A DNA stretch of 64,000 nt from Pseudomonas sp. CHM02 (GTDB lineage Bacteria > Pseudomonadota > Gammaproteobacteria > Pseudomonadales > Pseudomonadaceae): NCBI RefSeq assembly GCF_000612585.1, contig NZ_JFCA01000034.1, positions 26,007 through 90,006 of the forward strand. Reading direction: 5' to 3'. A program made the translations under genes and the position numbers. Below are positions 42,407 to 51,300 of the stretch, one piece after another (position 1 is the first letter of the stretch; every line of letters starts with the position of its first letter). The notes under the pieces were generated by a model. The model searched no databases, was not told the origin of the DNA, and was given only the letters and a program-made list of their open reading frames with translations.

Positions 42407-42698
42407 GGCCGACCTCCTCGAAACCCTGCTCCAGGCGCAAGCGCACCACGCCGGGGGTGGCGCCGAAGTCGTGGATATCAATGTTCAAGGCCGGCGGGGT
42501 CTGCTCCTGGAAGATCCGCTCGAACAGATGCTGCCAGCGTTGCTCGGCGCCATTCACCGAGGTCTGCACCTGGATGGTCAGGGTGCCCGGCGTGCCGGGT
42601 TCCAGCAGCACTTCCAGGTCGCCCGAGCCGACGCAACCCACCAGCGCACGGCCTTTGGGGGGCTGCCCGGCGGGGAATTCAAAGGATAAGGTTTCCAT
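42399..42698 (-). CDS. mdcC: Malonate decarboxylase acyl carrier protein MdcC
   Basis: This 99-residue delta subunit carries the unusual dephospho-CoA prosthetic group on the serine in GCVGSGDLEVLLEP. GGAG lies 7 nt before ATG 42698 (METLSFEF), which overlaps the mdcB stop by one base. It is the scaffold on which malonyl and acetyl groups ride between MdcA, MdcD/E and MdcH. Confidence 0.92.
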   Translation of the reverse strand: METLSFEFPAGQPPKGRALVGCVGSGDLEVLLEPGTPGTLTIQVQTSVNGAEQRWQHLFERIFQEQTPPALNIDIHDFGATPGVVRLRLEQGFEEVGHD

Positions 42699-43531
42699 CA
42701 CAACGCTCCGTCGAGGCGGTCGATAAACAGGCAGGCGGCCAACAGGTCGGCGGCGCCGCCGGGGGAGGCATTCAGGGCCAGCAGTTGGTGATCCAGTGCG
42801 TGCAGTTGGCGGCGACCGGCGAGGGTTGCGCTGCCACCTGCATCCAGCACGGCCTGGGCCCCGCGTTGCATCGCGTGCAGGCCTTCGGTGCCGGCGCGGT
42901 AGAGCACGCAGGTGTCGGCCAGGTCCGTCATGATCGCGAGCAAGGCGTCCAGGCGCGCGTTCTGTTCGCCGGCGTTTTGCTGGCGGCTTCGGTGCAGCTG
43001 CGGCAAGCCGCGTTGCACCACGGAGGGGAAGCCCAGCTGCGCTTCTTCACGAGCGCCGCGTGCGCCGTAACGTTGGGCGACTTGAGCACCGTGGCTCATG
43101 GGCTGGGGGGCGTAGCGGTCGTTGAGCAGGGCCAGTCTGGCCGCAGTCAGCGTGATGGCGCGGGGTGCCAGGGCGGCGGCAGCGGTGATCAAGCCAAGCG
43201 CCCAGATCGCGCCGCGGTGGGTATTCACGCCGTTAGTGGTGATTAGCATCGCTTGCTCACCCTCACGGCCAATACGCCCGAGGGCTTCGCGCAGAGGCAG
43301 ACCGACTTCACCGAATTCAATCGCCGCCTCGGCCATTTCCTTGAACATCGGCCACAGCGACAACGCCGAGGCGTGCATCAGGCCCAGGTGCAAATCGCTG
43401 TGGGCGCCGTTGCCACGCCGGTCCACCAACGCGGGTTTGGGCGACAGGTCCGCTTCATCGATCAGCGCATCGACGGCCATATCGGCCAGGCGATCCGCAA
43501 GGCTGAGTTCATGCAGTTTGAGGGCGCGCAT
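42698..43531 (-). CDS. mdcB: Triphosphoribosyl-dephospho-CoA synthase MdcB
   Basis: This 277-residue CitG-family enzyme makes the prosthetic-group precursor from ATP and dephospho-CoA. Motifs include DRRGNGAHSDLHLGLM and TNGVNTHRGAIWALGL. It directly abuts the mdcA stop codon (no gap), suggesting coupled translation. Confidence 0.92.
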   Translation of the reverse strand: MRALKLHELSLADRLADMAVDALIDEADLSPKPALVDRRGNGAHSDLHLGLMHASALSLWPMFKEMAEAAIEFGEVGLPLREALGRIGREGEQAMLITTNGVNTHRGAIWALGLITAAAALAPRAITLTAARLALLNDRYAPQPMSHGAQVAQRYGARGAREEAQLGFPSVVQRGLPQLHRSRQQNAGEQNARLDALLAIMTDLADTCVLYRAGTEGLHAMQRGAQAVLDAGGSATLAGRRQLHALDHQLLALNASPGGAADLLAACLFIDRLDGAL

Positions 43532-45202
43532 TTACCAACTCCTGAACTTGGCGGGCGGGTTGTACAAGCCACCGGACCACTCCACCAGGTCGGCCACGCT
43601 CTTGGCGGCCAATAGCTCGCGGGTGGCGTCGGTGCGGCGAATCCCCAGGTCTTCGGGCAAGGCGATCAGGCCTTCGCGGCGCATGCGCGCGGTGTCCTTG
43701 GGGTTATGGCGCATGCCAATCGCCGTGACACCTGCGACAGCGGCAATCATCGCTTGGCGCTCTTCGAGGGAGCGCGCCTTGTACAGGTAGGCGATGCCCT
43801 CTTCGGTGAGCAGGTGGGTGACGTCATCGCCGTAGATCATGATCGGTGCCAGCGGCATGCCGCTTTTGCGCGCCACTTCCACCGCGTCGAGCGTCTCGAC
43901 GAAAGTGGGTTTGCCGCCTTCCTGGAAGGTCTCGACCATTTGCACCACGAGTTTTTTGCCACGTTCCAGCAGCGCTTCCGGGGCATCGTCGTGGCGCATA
44001 TCCAGCCAGGCCGGCGTGCCGTGGCGCCGGCCGCGTGGGTCGTGGCCCATGTTCGGTGCGCCACCAAAACCGGCGAGTCGGCCACGGGTCACGGTGGAGG
44101 AATGGCCGTCGCCGTCGACCTGCAGGGTGGCGCCGATAAACAGGTCCACCGCGTATTGGCCGGCGAGTTGGCAGAACATCCGGTTGGAGCGCATCGAGCC
44201 GTCACGGCCGGTGAAGAACACATCCGGCCTCGCGGCGATGTAGTGCTCCATGCCCAGTTCGGTGCCGAAGCAATGCACGCTTTCCACCCAGCCGCTTTCA
44301 ATGGCAGGGATCAGCGTGGGGTGCGGGTTGAGGGTCCAGTTGCGGCAGATCTTGCCCTTGAGGCCCAGGGATTCGCCGTAGGTGGGCAGGATCAGCTCGA
44401 TGGCGGCAGTGTTGAAACCGATGCCGTGGTTGAGCGACTGCACATTGTGTTTTTCGTAGATGCCGCGGATCGCCATCATCGCCATCAGCACATGCACCGG
44501 CTTGATGTGGCGCGGGTCGCGGGTAAACAGCGGCTCGATGTAGAACGGCTTGTCGGCCACCACCACAAAATCCACCCAGCTTGCCGGAATGTCGACGCGG
44601 GGCAAATCGGTGACGTCGTCCACCAACTGGTTGACCTGCACGATCACGATGCCATCGCTGAACGCGGCGGGCTCGATCAGCGCCGGGGTGTCTTCGGTGC
44701 TGGCGCCGGTGTAGATATTGCCGGCGCGGTCGGCCATGAAACCGGCGGAAAGCACGACGTTGGGGATCAGGTCCACCACCAGCCGCGCATAGAGTTCGAT
44801 GTAGGTGTGGATCGCGCCGATTTCCAGCAGGCCGTCTTCGAGCAACTGGCTGATACGCAGGGATTGGGTGCCGGCGAAGGAGAAGTCCAGCTTGCGGGCG
44901 ATGCCTTTTTCAAACAGGTCCAGGTGCTCGGAACGGCCGACACTGGGCATGATCATGTGCAAATCGTGGAGTTTGGCGGGGTTGGCCTTGGCCAGGGAGC
45001 GCGAGAGGAAATCGGCCTGTTTCTGGTTGTTGCCTTCCAGCACCACGCGGTCGCCGGGGAGGATCAACGCCTCAAGCGCCTCGACGATCCTGTCGCTGGG
45101 CAGCACCGCGCCGTCTGCGTATTGTTTGACCAGCCCGAGCCGCCGCTGCTTCTCGTCGCGCCGCCGCGTCCAGCGTGAGTCGGGGGTTATTGTTGTTGTC
45201 AT
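43532..45202 (-). CDS. mdcA: Malonate decarboxylase alpha subunit MdcA
   Basis: This 556-residue ACP transferase swaps acetyl for malonyl on the carrier protein, giving free acetate. The family regions include RVVLEGNNQKQADFLSRSL and GFGGAPNMGHDPRGRRHG. GGAG precedes ATG 45202. It is the first gene of the mdcABCDEGH-LM operon; a spacer holding a REP doublet lies upstream. Confidence 0.95.
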   Translation of the reverse strand: MTTTITPDSRWTRRRDEKQRRLGLVKQYADGAVLPSDRIVEALEALILPGDRVVLEGNNQKQADFLSRSLAKANPAKLHDLHMIMPSVGRSEHLDLFEKGIARKLDFSFAGTQSLRISQLLEDGLLEIGAIHTYIELYARLVVDLIPNVVLSAGFMADRAGNIYTGASTEDTPALIEPAAFSDGIVIVQVNQLVDDVTDLPRVDIPASWVDFVVVADKPFYIEPLFTRDPRHIKPVHVLMAMMAIRGIYEKHNVQSLNHGIGFNTAAIELILPTYGESLGLKGKICRNWTLNPHPTLIPAIESGWVESVHCFGTELGMEHYIAARPDVFFTGRDGSMRSNRMFCQLAGQYAVDLFIGATLQVDGDGHSSTVTRGRLAGFGGAPNMGHDPRGRRHGTPAWLDMRHDDAPEALLERGKKLVVQMVETFQEGGKPTFVETLDAVEVARKSGMPLAPIMIYGDDVTHLLTEEGIAYLYKARSLEERQAMIAAVAGVTAIGMRHNPKDTARMRREGLIALPEDLGIRRTDATRELLAAKSVADLVEWSGGLYNPPAKFRSW

Positions 45203-45342
45203 GGTCGCTCCACGGGTTTGCTGTCGTGGGCTGTACCTTAGGAGTGATTCAGAGGGCCATCAATCAAGCTGGGCGTTGGATCGTTACGGTTGGGGTAACG
45301 AAGCCCCTGCGAATGCTGATCGTGAGCCTGATGCACATCAAA

Positions 45343-45433
45343 ATGTGGGAGCTGGCTTGCCTGCGATAGCGGTGTGTCATCTGGCGATAAGTCGACTGGT
45401 ACTCCGCCATCGCAGGCAAGCCAGCTCCCACAT
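45343..45433. repeat. REP doublet (REPIN-like), GTGGGAGCTGGCTTGCCTGCGAT type
   Basis: The arms ATGTGGGAGCTGGCTTGCC and its complement lie in the otherwise empty spacer upstream of mdcA. Confidence 0.82.
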
Positions 45434-45500
45434 TTGATCGATGGTGTTTGTTAAATAGCGGTCCCAATCAGGGAACGATCAGTCCCTGTTTGGGACCGTT

Positions 45501-45740
45501 TCAAGAGGCTGGCGATGGGCTGACTTGCTCCAATGCTCTATCGACCAACAACTGACCCAACTCTGCCATTTGCTGAATCCCGAGCATGATCGCGCGCTGG
45601 GAGGTGTCCAGGTCGAAAGCGAGATTGCAGGTGAGTGCGTTGAGGGAGGACAGGGTTTCGCTGGCGTTGACCAGCAGGGTTTCGGTGTTTTCGTGCGGGT
45701 TTACGGTGAAGAGGGGCGGATTGGGGGTAGGTTTGACCAT
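45501..45740 (-). CDS. DUF6124-like small protein
   Basis: This 79-residue protein has TVNPHENTETLLVNASETL, LAFDLDTSQRAIMLGIQQM and ELGQLLVDRAL, the recurring pattern of the short Pseudomonas DUF6124/DUF3077 proteins (function unknown). It is helical, with no signal peptide. GGAG precedes the ATG by 9 nt. A structured RNA element lies 57 nt upstream, as for the small gene at 1966. Confidence 0.75.
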   Translation of the reverse strand: MVKPTPNPPLFTVNPHENTETLLVNASETLSSLNALTCNLAFDLDTSQRAIMLGIQQMAELGQLLVDRALEQVSPSPAS

Positions 45741-45796
45741 GATTTACAGCTCCGATATGTGATGGAGACCGCCCTCTTCCGCTTGCACGCGAATAA

Positions 45797-45884
45797 GGTG
45801 GCAGCTGTGCGCAGGTGTGCAAGACCGGGCATATCGGACCCCGGCAGACCCCGAAGGGTCTCCCACGCACAGCCGCCATAACAA
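45797..45884 (-). ncRNA. Structured RNA element, copy 2 (three-way junction)
   Basis: On the minus strand the closing stem pairs 45862-45877 with 45800-45815. Inside are hairpin 1 AGACCC-TTCG-GGGTCT (45846-45861) and hairpin 2 CCGGG/CCCGG (45840-45844 with 45825-45829). Sequence and fold match copy 1 at 1829-1912, with a C-G pair replacing a U-A pair in the closing stem and a longer hairpin 1. Confidence 0.6.
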
Positions 45885-45894
45885 ATACAGCAGG

Positions 45895-45928
45895 CATAAA
45901 AAACGCCCGTTGGATGGCTATGGGCGTT
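45895..45928 (-). terminator. Hairpin with T-run directly upstream of RNA element copy 2
   Basis: Read on the minus strand, AACGCCC (5' arm) and GGGCGTT (3' arm) form a 7-bp stem followed by a run of T. It could be a terminator of the upstream transcript or an attenuator preceding the three-way junction. Confidence 0.5.
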
Positions 45929-46070
45929 GGTGCGCCGATATGTAACCGGACTTGCACGTCCGTGTCACCGTTTTTTGCGATGACAGAACGAAGACTAGGC
46001 GCGCTGACGGCACGCGACAAGTTCATGCACAGCCCAAAATCTTGCAGGAAAAATCCGAGAGCCTGCCGAC

Positions 46071-46490
46071 CTATAACCTCATGTCTAGTCTCACAGCCCC
46101 TAAACCTTCGAGCGGGTAACTACGGTACTCATAAACCTCACCTCGAACAGTGAGGCGGATAAGGCCCCCCTGCCGGGTAACTTGAACATCCGGCTCTTTG
46201 GTTTTCAGAAAAGGGTGTGCCGACACCAATGTCGTGAGTATTTCCCGATCATTCCCCAGATCCTTGTGGACGTAGTACAGGTAGGAAAAGCCCACCGTAG
46301 CGCCACCCTGATTGTTTCGCGCACCGTAAATGGAGCTCCCGTTATTCAGGGAATACTTGAGCACAACCTCATCCAATTCCGGTGGACCTGGGCTCATCAA
46401 CCAACCAACACCCAAGTACCCGAGACACACCACCAGCAGCCCATTGAACAAGCCCTGGACCGGCCACTTAATACCCTTGAGCTCTGGCAT
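46071..46490 (-). CDS. Probable immunity protein for the type 44 toxin (single membrane anchor)
   Basis: This 139-residue protein is not recognised by family. It has one membrane segment near residues 14-33 (LFNGLLVVCLGYLGVGWLM), then a globular domain of about 105 residues that would face the periplasm. Its start lies within the 3' end of the toxin gene (23-bp overlap) and is served by a strong AAGGAGG 9 nt upstream. A toxin gene followed by an overlapping small gene is the usual toxin-immunity layout, so immunity is inferred from position only. Confidence 0.6.
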   Translation of the reverse strand: MPELKGIKWPVQGLFNGLLVVCLGYLGVGWLMSPGPPELDEVVLKYSLNNGSSIYGARNNQGGATVGFSYLYYVHKDLGNDREILTTLVSAHPFLKTKEPDVQVTRQGGLIRLTVRGEVYEYRSYPLEGLGAVRLDMRL

Positions 46491-46851
46491 ATTCGATACC
46501 CTCCTTGATCCAATGCTGGTCACTGTGATCATCACCATACGGCGCATCGCCCCACCAGTCTCCGAACTCCGCCCGAGAAGTCCCTGCTGCCTTTTGCGCC
46601 GCACCAGCCGCTCTCAACAGCACACTCTCCGGAATACCCAGCACAATGCCGGTAACGCCGTAGTTGAAGTTACCGAACGCCTCGTACTCACGGCTTTTCT
46701 GTTTGTAATCCCAAGGGCCACGCCCCCGAACCTGTGAGTAAAACCACGAATAGGCGAAGGCCGAACCAGGCTTCAAATGCATCCTGCGGTTGTTGGCCAA
46801 GGCGATATTGTCTTGCAGCGAAACGCCCGAAGGTATGGGAGGGACGGCCAT
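46468..46851 (-). CDS. Polymorphic toxin type 44 (Ntox44) domain protein, stand-alone
   Basis: Nearly all of this 127-residue protein is the type 44 toxin domain: FYSQVRGRGPWDYKQ, YEAFGNFNYGVTGIVLGIP, LLRAAGAAQKAAGT, and the acidic PYGDDHSDQHWIKEGIEYA. In other bacteria this domain is the C-terminal tip of Rhs, CdiA or type VI effectors; here only about 25 residues (MAVPPIPSGV...) precede it. No delivery module is visible. AAGGA precedes the ATG. Flanks are AT-richer than the neighbourhood, suggesting transfer. Confidence 0.78.
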   Translation of the reverse strand: MAVPPIPSGVSLQDNIALANNRRMHLKPGSAFAYSWFYSQVRGRGPWDYKQKSREYEAFGNFNYGVTGIVLGIPESVLLRAAGAAQKAAGTSRAEFGDWWGDAPYGDDHSDQHWIKEGIEYARAQGY

Positions 46852-47145
46852 TTGCGAATCCTTGCTGATGGGGCTGAGCGATGAAAACTAGCACTCAAAA
46901 ATCAGTAAAAATACGAAGGTGAGACTTACAGAAATTTCAGACACGCTATCAGTCCGAGCCCTACCTACGATTATCGTCCCGACAAGCAACAAGGAATGTT
47001 CTGACAGCGTTTCAGGTTGTTGCTCGGAACCTGTGTCTCTAGCCTTTCCGCTCCGAATCGTTCCGCGGACAGACATCATGAAGCCGACCGTTAAAACCGA
47101 TGCAAGGCCATTGCAGAGCGTGATGTATCACATCACAATCGCGCC
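46852..47145. other. AT-richer spacer between toxin and higBA
   Basis: About 290 bp of lower-GC sequence with no REP element and no convincing gene. It holds divergent promoters for the toxin and higBA and the palindrome listed at 47120-47136. Confidence 0.45.
47120..47136. promoter_or_regulatory. Candidate HigA operator
   Basis: The inverted repeat GTGATG-TATCA-CATCAC ends 9 bp before the higB ATG, the place expected for autorepression by the HigA antitoxin. Confidence 0.5.
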
Positions 47146-47424
47146 ATGATCGTCAGCTGGAAACACAAAGGTCTCAGGGTCTTCTATGAGACAGGCTCGA
47201 CCAGTGGAATCAACGCAAATCATGCAAAGCGCTTACGCCGCGTTCTGTTCATTCTGGACAAAGCCGAACGTCCAGAGGCACTGAACTTGCCTGGTTGGCG
47301 TTTCCATCGGTTGAATGGCGACCTGATCGACTATTGGTCTGTCAGCATTAGTGGTAACTGGCGCATCACTTTTCGGATGTTCGACGACCAAGTCGAACTG
47401 GTTGATTATCTTGATTACCACTGA
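47146..47424 (+). CDS. higB: HigB-type toxin (RelE/ParE superfamily)
   Basis: This 92-residue protein matches HigB ribosome-dependent mRNA interferases: HKGLRVFYETG at the N-terminus, LPGWRFHRLNGD, and the C-terminal GNWRITFRMFDDQVELVDYLDYH. It is encoded first, before the antitoxin, as is normal for hig modules. 14 bp separate it from higA. Confidence 0.93.
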   Translation: MIVSWKHKGLRVFYETGSTSGINANHAKRLRRVLFILDKAERPEALNLPGWRFHRLNGDLIDYWSVSISGNWRITFRMFDDQVELVDYLDYH

Positions 47425-47438
47425 GTAGAGGTATCGAT

Positions 47439-47726
47439 ATGGGCATGCACAACCCCCCTCACCCAGGTGAAATCCTGCTTGAAGATGTAATCCCTGCCCT
47501 GAACATCACCATCACCGAAATGGCCCGGCGCCTGGGTTTCGCCCGTGAGACATTTTCGAGGATTTTGCATGGGCGTGCGCCTGTCAGTCCTGACTTGGCG
47601 GTGCGGCTTGAGCGGGCAGGTGTGAGCACTGGGCAGTTATGGCTGTCGATGCAAAGCGCCTACGACTTGTGGCAGGCCGAGCATCGGGAGCAGCCGGTGA
47701 TTGAGCGGTTTGCGCGGATTGATTGA
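47439..47726 (+). CDS. higA: HigA-type antitoxin
   Basis: This 95-residue XRE helix-turn-helix protein starts with the HigA hallmark HPGEILLEDVIPALNITITEMA and has the recognition helix RETFSRILHGRAPVSPD. It neutralises HigB and represses the operon. GAGG lies 7 nt before the ATG. Confidence 0.93.
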   Translation: MGMHNPPHPGEILLEDVIPALNITITEMARRLGFARETFSRILHGRAPVSPDLAVRLERAGVSTGQLWLSMQSAYDLWQAEHREQPVIERFARID

Positions 47727-47750
47727 GGCTTAAAGGCACGCACAATCCCC

Positions 47751-47839
47751 TGTAGGAGCTGGCTTGCCAGCGATAGCGGTGGGTCAGTTGTTAATGAGTG
47801 GGCTGGCAGACCGTCATCGCCGGCAAGCCGGCTCCTACA
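47751..47839. repeat. Hybrid REP doublet
   Basis: The left arm is GTAGGAGCTGGCTTGCCAGCGATAG, the right arm is the complement of GTAGGAGCCGGCTTGCCGGCGATG. The two arms belong to different sub-variants, unlike the matched arms of the other doublets. Confidence 0.75.
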
Positions 47840-47844
47840 GAGAT

Positions 47845-48300
47845 TTACGCCAGACCAGATTCGACCAGCAAGGCTTCCAACCCCATGAGGTCCGGCACCT
47901 TCGCCACATGCTCGCCCACCTGCACCGCCGCCAGTTCCAGCGGGCACAGCGGCACGTCCACATAGCTCAACTCACTGTCGAGCTTGTACGAACGCGGAAT
48001 GCCCTGGATCACCAGCGCAATAAACTTCAACGTCGGCCGCCCACCCAATGCATTCAACACCACGATCCGCGAGCGTTCGCCGGTCACACTCGCTTCGCCG
48101 CATACCGCTTCGAAGCTGATCAGCGGGATTTGCCGATCGCGCCAGGTCACTTGCCGCAGATACCACGGCGGTGCATCGCTGGCCGGCTCGCCGCGCTGAA
48201 AGTCGATCAGCTCGGCGATGGCGACGTTGGGCAGCACCAGGTGGCGGTCGGCCAAGGGCAGGAGCAGGCCGGTGAGTTGGCTGGTGCGGTGGTCAAGCAT
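47845..48300 (-). CDS. chpC: CheW-like coupling protein ChpC
   Basis: This 151-residue protein is a CheW domain (LLLPLADRHLVLPNVAIAELIDF, WRDRQIPLISFEAV). It would link receptors to ChpA in the pilus chemosensory system. Its start overlaps the 3' end of chpA by 8 bp. In P. aeruginosa chpB lies between chpA and chpC; here it does not. Confidence 0.88.
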   Translation of the reverse strand: MLDHRTSQLTGLLLPLADRHLVLPNVAIAELIDFQRGEPASDAPPWYLRQVTWRDRQIPLISFEAVCGEASVTGERSRIVVLNALGGRPTLKFIALVIQGIPRSYKLDSELSYVDVPLCPLELAAVQVGEHVAKVPDLMGLEALLVESGLA

Positions 48301-51300
48301 GGGACTTGCTCCAGTAGGCGATGCTTTCGAGCAGCACCGATTCCTGGTACGGCTTGCCGAGATAGTCGTTGACGCCGATGGCCATGGCGCGGTCGCGGTG
48401 TTTCTGGCCGGTGCGCGAGGTGATCATGATGATCGGCAGGCGCATCAGCCGGGGGTCGTTGCGCACTTGGGTGGCGACTTCGAAGCCGTCCATGCGCGGC
48501 ATTTCGATGTCGAGCAGCATCAGGTCCGGGGTGTGTTCTTCGAGCACGGCGAGGGCGTCGATGCCGTCTTTGGCGGTGAGCACGTTCATGCCGTTGCGCT
48601 CCAGCAGGCGGCTGGTGACTTTGCGCACGGTGACGGAGTCGTCCACCACCAGCACCAGCAACGGGCGTTTTTTCAATGGGTCGTTGAGGATCAGCGGTGC
48701 ATCGACCGACTGGGCCGGCAAGGCCGGCTGGCGTGCACGAATATGTGCGAGCAAATCGATGATCAACACCACGCGGCCATCGCCCAGAATCGTCGCGCCC
48801 GACAGGCCCTGCACACCGGCAAACTGCGGGCCCAGGCCCTTGACCACAATCTCCCGCGTGCCGGCCATGGCGTCCACATGGATGGCCACGCGCAGCTCAT
48901 TGCACTGCACCAACAGCACCGGCACCGGCTGGTACTGGCCCAGCAGTTTCGGGCGGCTCACGGTGTGCAACAGGTCGCCCAGATAGAACAGCTCATAGCG
49001 CTGGCCGGCGTATTCATAACTCGGCGGATCCTGCTGATAGTGCCCCGCCAGCTCATGGGGCAGCACCCGCACCAGGCCTTCGATGGTGTTGAGCGGAATC
49101 GCGTACTGGTCGTCCGCACATTGCACCATCAGCGCGCGGTTGACCGACACGGTGAACGGCAAGCGAATACGGAAATGCACACCCTCGCCCGGCGTCGAAT
49201 CAATGACCATCGAGCCACCCAGCTGACGCACTTCTTCATGCACCACATCCATGCCCACGCCGCGCCCGGAAATCTGCGTGATCTTTTCGGCGGTGGAGAA
49301 CCCCGGCTGCAGGATGAACTGCAACACATCGCGGTCGCTGATCTCTTGATGCGGGGCGAGCAGGCCACGCTTGATCGCCTTGCGGCGCACGGCCTCCAGC
49401 GGTACACCGGCGCCGTCGTCGCGCATGTCGAAGACGATGTCGCCGCCCTCGTGGGTCAGGTCCAGGGTGATGCGGCCTTTCTCGGGCTTGCCAGCCAGCA
49501 GCCGCGCATCACGGGACTCCAGGCCGTGGTCGACAGCGTTGCGCAGCATGTGCTCCAGCGGCGCGGCCATGCGCTCCAGCACGTTGCGGTCCATCTCGCC
49601 CTCGGCATTGCCGACGATGAACTCCACGTCTTTGCCCAACTCCCCGGCCACTTGGCGCACGATGCGCTTGAGGCGCGGCAGCATGCGCTCGAACGGCACC
49701 ATGCGCGTGCGCATCAGGCCTTCCTGCAACTCGGTGTTGATGCGCGCCTGTTGCTGCAACAGGCCGTGGGCGTCCTCGTTGCGGCGCTCGAGGGTGTCCT
49801 TGAGGTCGAGCAGGTCGGAGGCGGACTCGGACAACGCACGGGACAATTGCTGCAATTGCGAGTGGCGGTCCATTTCCAGCGGATCGAATTCTTCGTAGCC
49901 CAGGCGCTCGGCCTCGGCTTGCTGGCGGCTGAGGATGCGGCCCTGGGTTTCAGTGTCGAGACGTCGCAGTTGGTCGCGCATGCGCTCGATAGTGGTTTCC
50001 ACTTCCGTGAGGGCAATGCGTGCGTCGTTGACTTGCTGCTCGATACGGCCACGGAAGATGGAAGTCTCACCGGCCAGGTTGACCAGATCGTCGAGCAGCT
50101 CGGCAGAGATCTTCACCATGTCGGCCGCCGGGTCCACCACGGCATCCGTCTTGCCCGCAGGCAACGCCACCGGCGCTACCGGCTCTACGCTTGGGTGCAC
50201 CAGGCTTTTGATGCGCTCGATAAGCTTGTCCACCGAGCCGACCGGCAAGCCATCCGCCACTGCGTCGATCATCTGCGCCAATCGGTCGTGGCAGCCCTGC
50301 AGCAACGCGAACAGCTCCGGCGACGGCGCAAGCAAACCGGCGGACAGGCCTTCGTAGAGAAACTCCAGTTCATGGGCCAGGTCGCCAATGGGCGCGATTT
50401 CGACCATGCGTGCACCGCCCTTGAGGGTGTGCAGGTCGCGCAGCAGGGTTTCCACCTCCTGGCGATTGCCGGGCTCGGCCTGCCAGCGCGACAACGCCGC
50501 ACTGGAACTGTCGAGAATATCGGCCGCCTCTTCGAGGAAGATATCCAGCAGCTCGGGGTCGGCACCGGACGCTGGCGGCTCGGCGGTCGGGGCGACAGGC
50601 GCATTGCCTTGGCGCAACGCCCGCACCTTGGCAATCAGCTCGGCGCTGTCGCTCAAGGGCTGGTGATGCTGTAGCTCTTCAAGCTGCAAGGCAAGCAGCT
50701 CGTGGCTGGCCATCAGCACTTGGGACAGCTCGGTGGAATAGCTGAAGCGACGGTCCACCAACCCTTCGTACAGGCATTCCAGCTCATGGGCCAGGTCGCC
50801 AATCGGGCCGATTTCGGCCATGCGCGCGCCCCCCTTGAGGGTGTGCAAGTCGCGCTGCAATGACGACAACGGCGCGGCGCTGTCGGGTTCCAGTAACCAA
50901 CGCTTGAGCGACTGCCCGGCGCTGTCGAGGATGTCCACGGCTTCTTCGAGAAAGATCTCGACGATCTCATCGTCCATCGCGGTGGCGTGATCCAACTGCT
51001 GCGTGGCCGCGCCCAGTTCGGAAATGCTCAGCACCCGGCTGCCGTCACTTTTGATCAGGCCGGTGGCGGACGGGTCGAGGGCTTCATCCAGCAGTTCGCG
51101 CAGGGCTTCGACCCGCGCCGGTGCCGGACTGATTTCCTGGCCGGCGGCCAGTTGGTCGAGCATGCTGATCAGCGCTTCATGGGCCTGCTCGGCCTCATGG
51201 AAAAACCGCTCGCTCACGGCGAGGCTGCTCTCCTCCACCGCGCCATAGAGGTCGAGCAGGGCTTCGCAGAGTTCGTCGATGGCGTGCAAATCCGCGACGT

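Noticed and set aside
45538..46026. Open frame with VMAAVRGRPFGVC across RNA copy 2
   Set aside because: Same reasoning: a by-product of the RNA element overlapping the DUF6124-like gene.
46888..47079. 63-codon open frame in the toxin-higBA spacer
   Set aside because: No clear ribosome site, no family, and a C-terminus that looks random; spacer is more likely regulatory.
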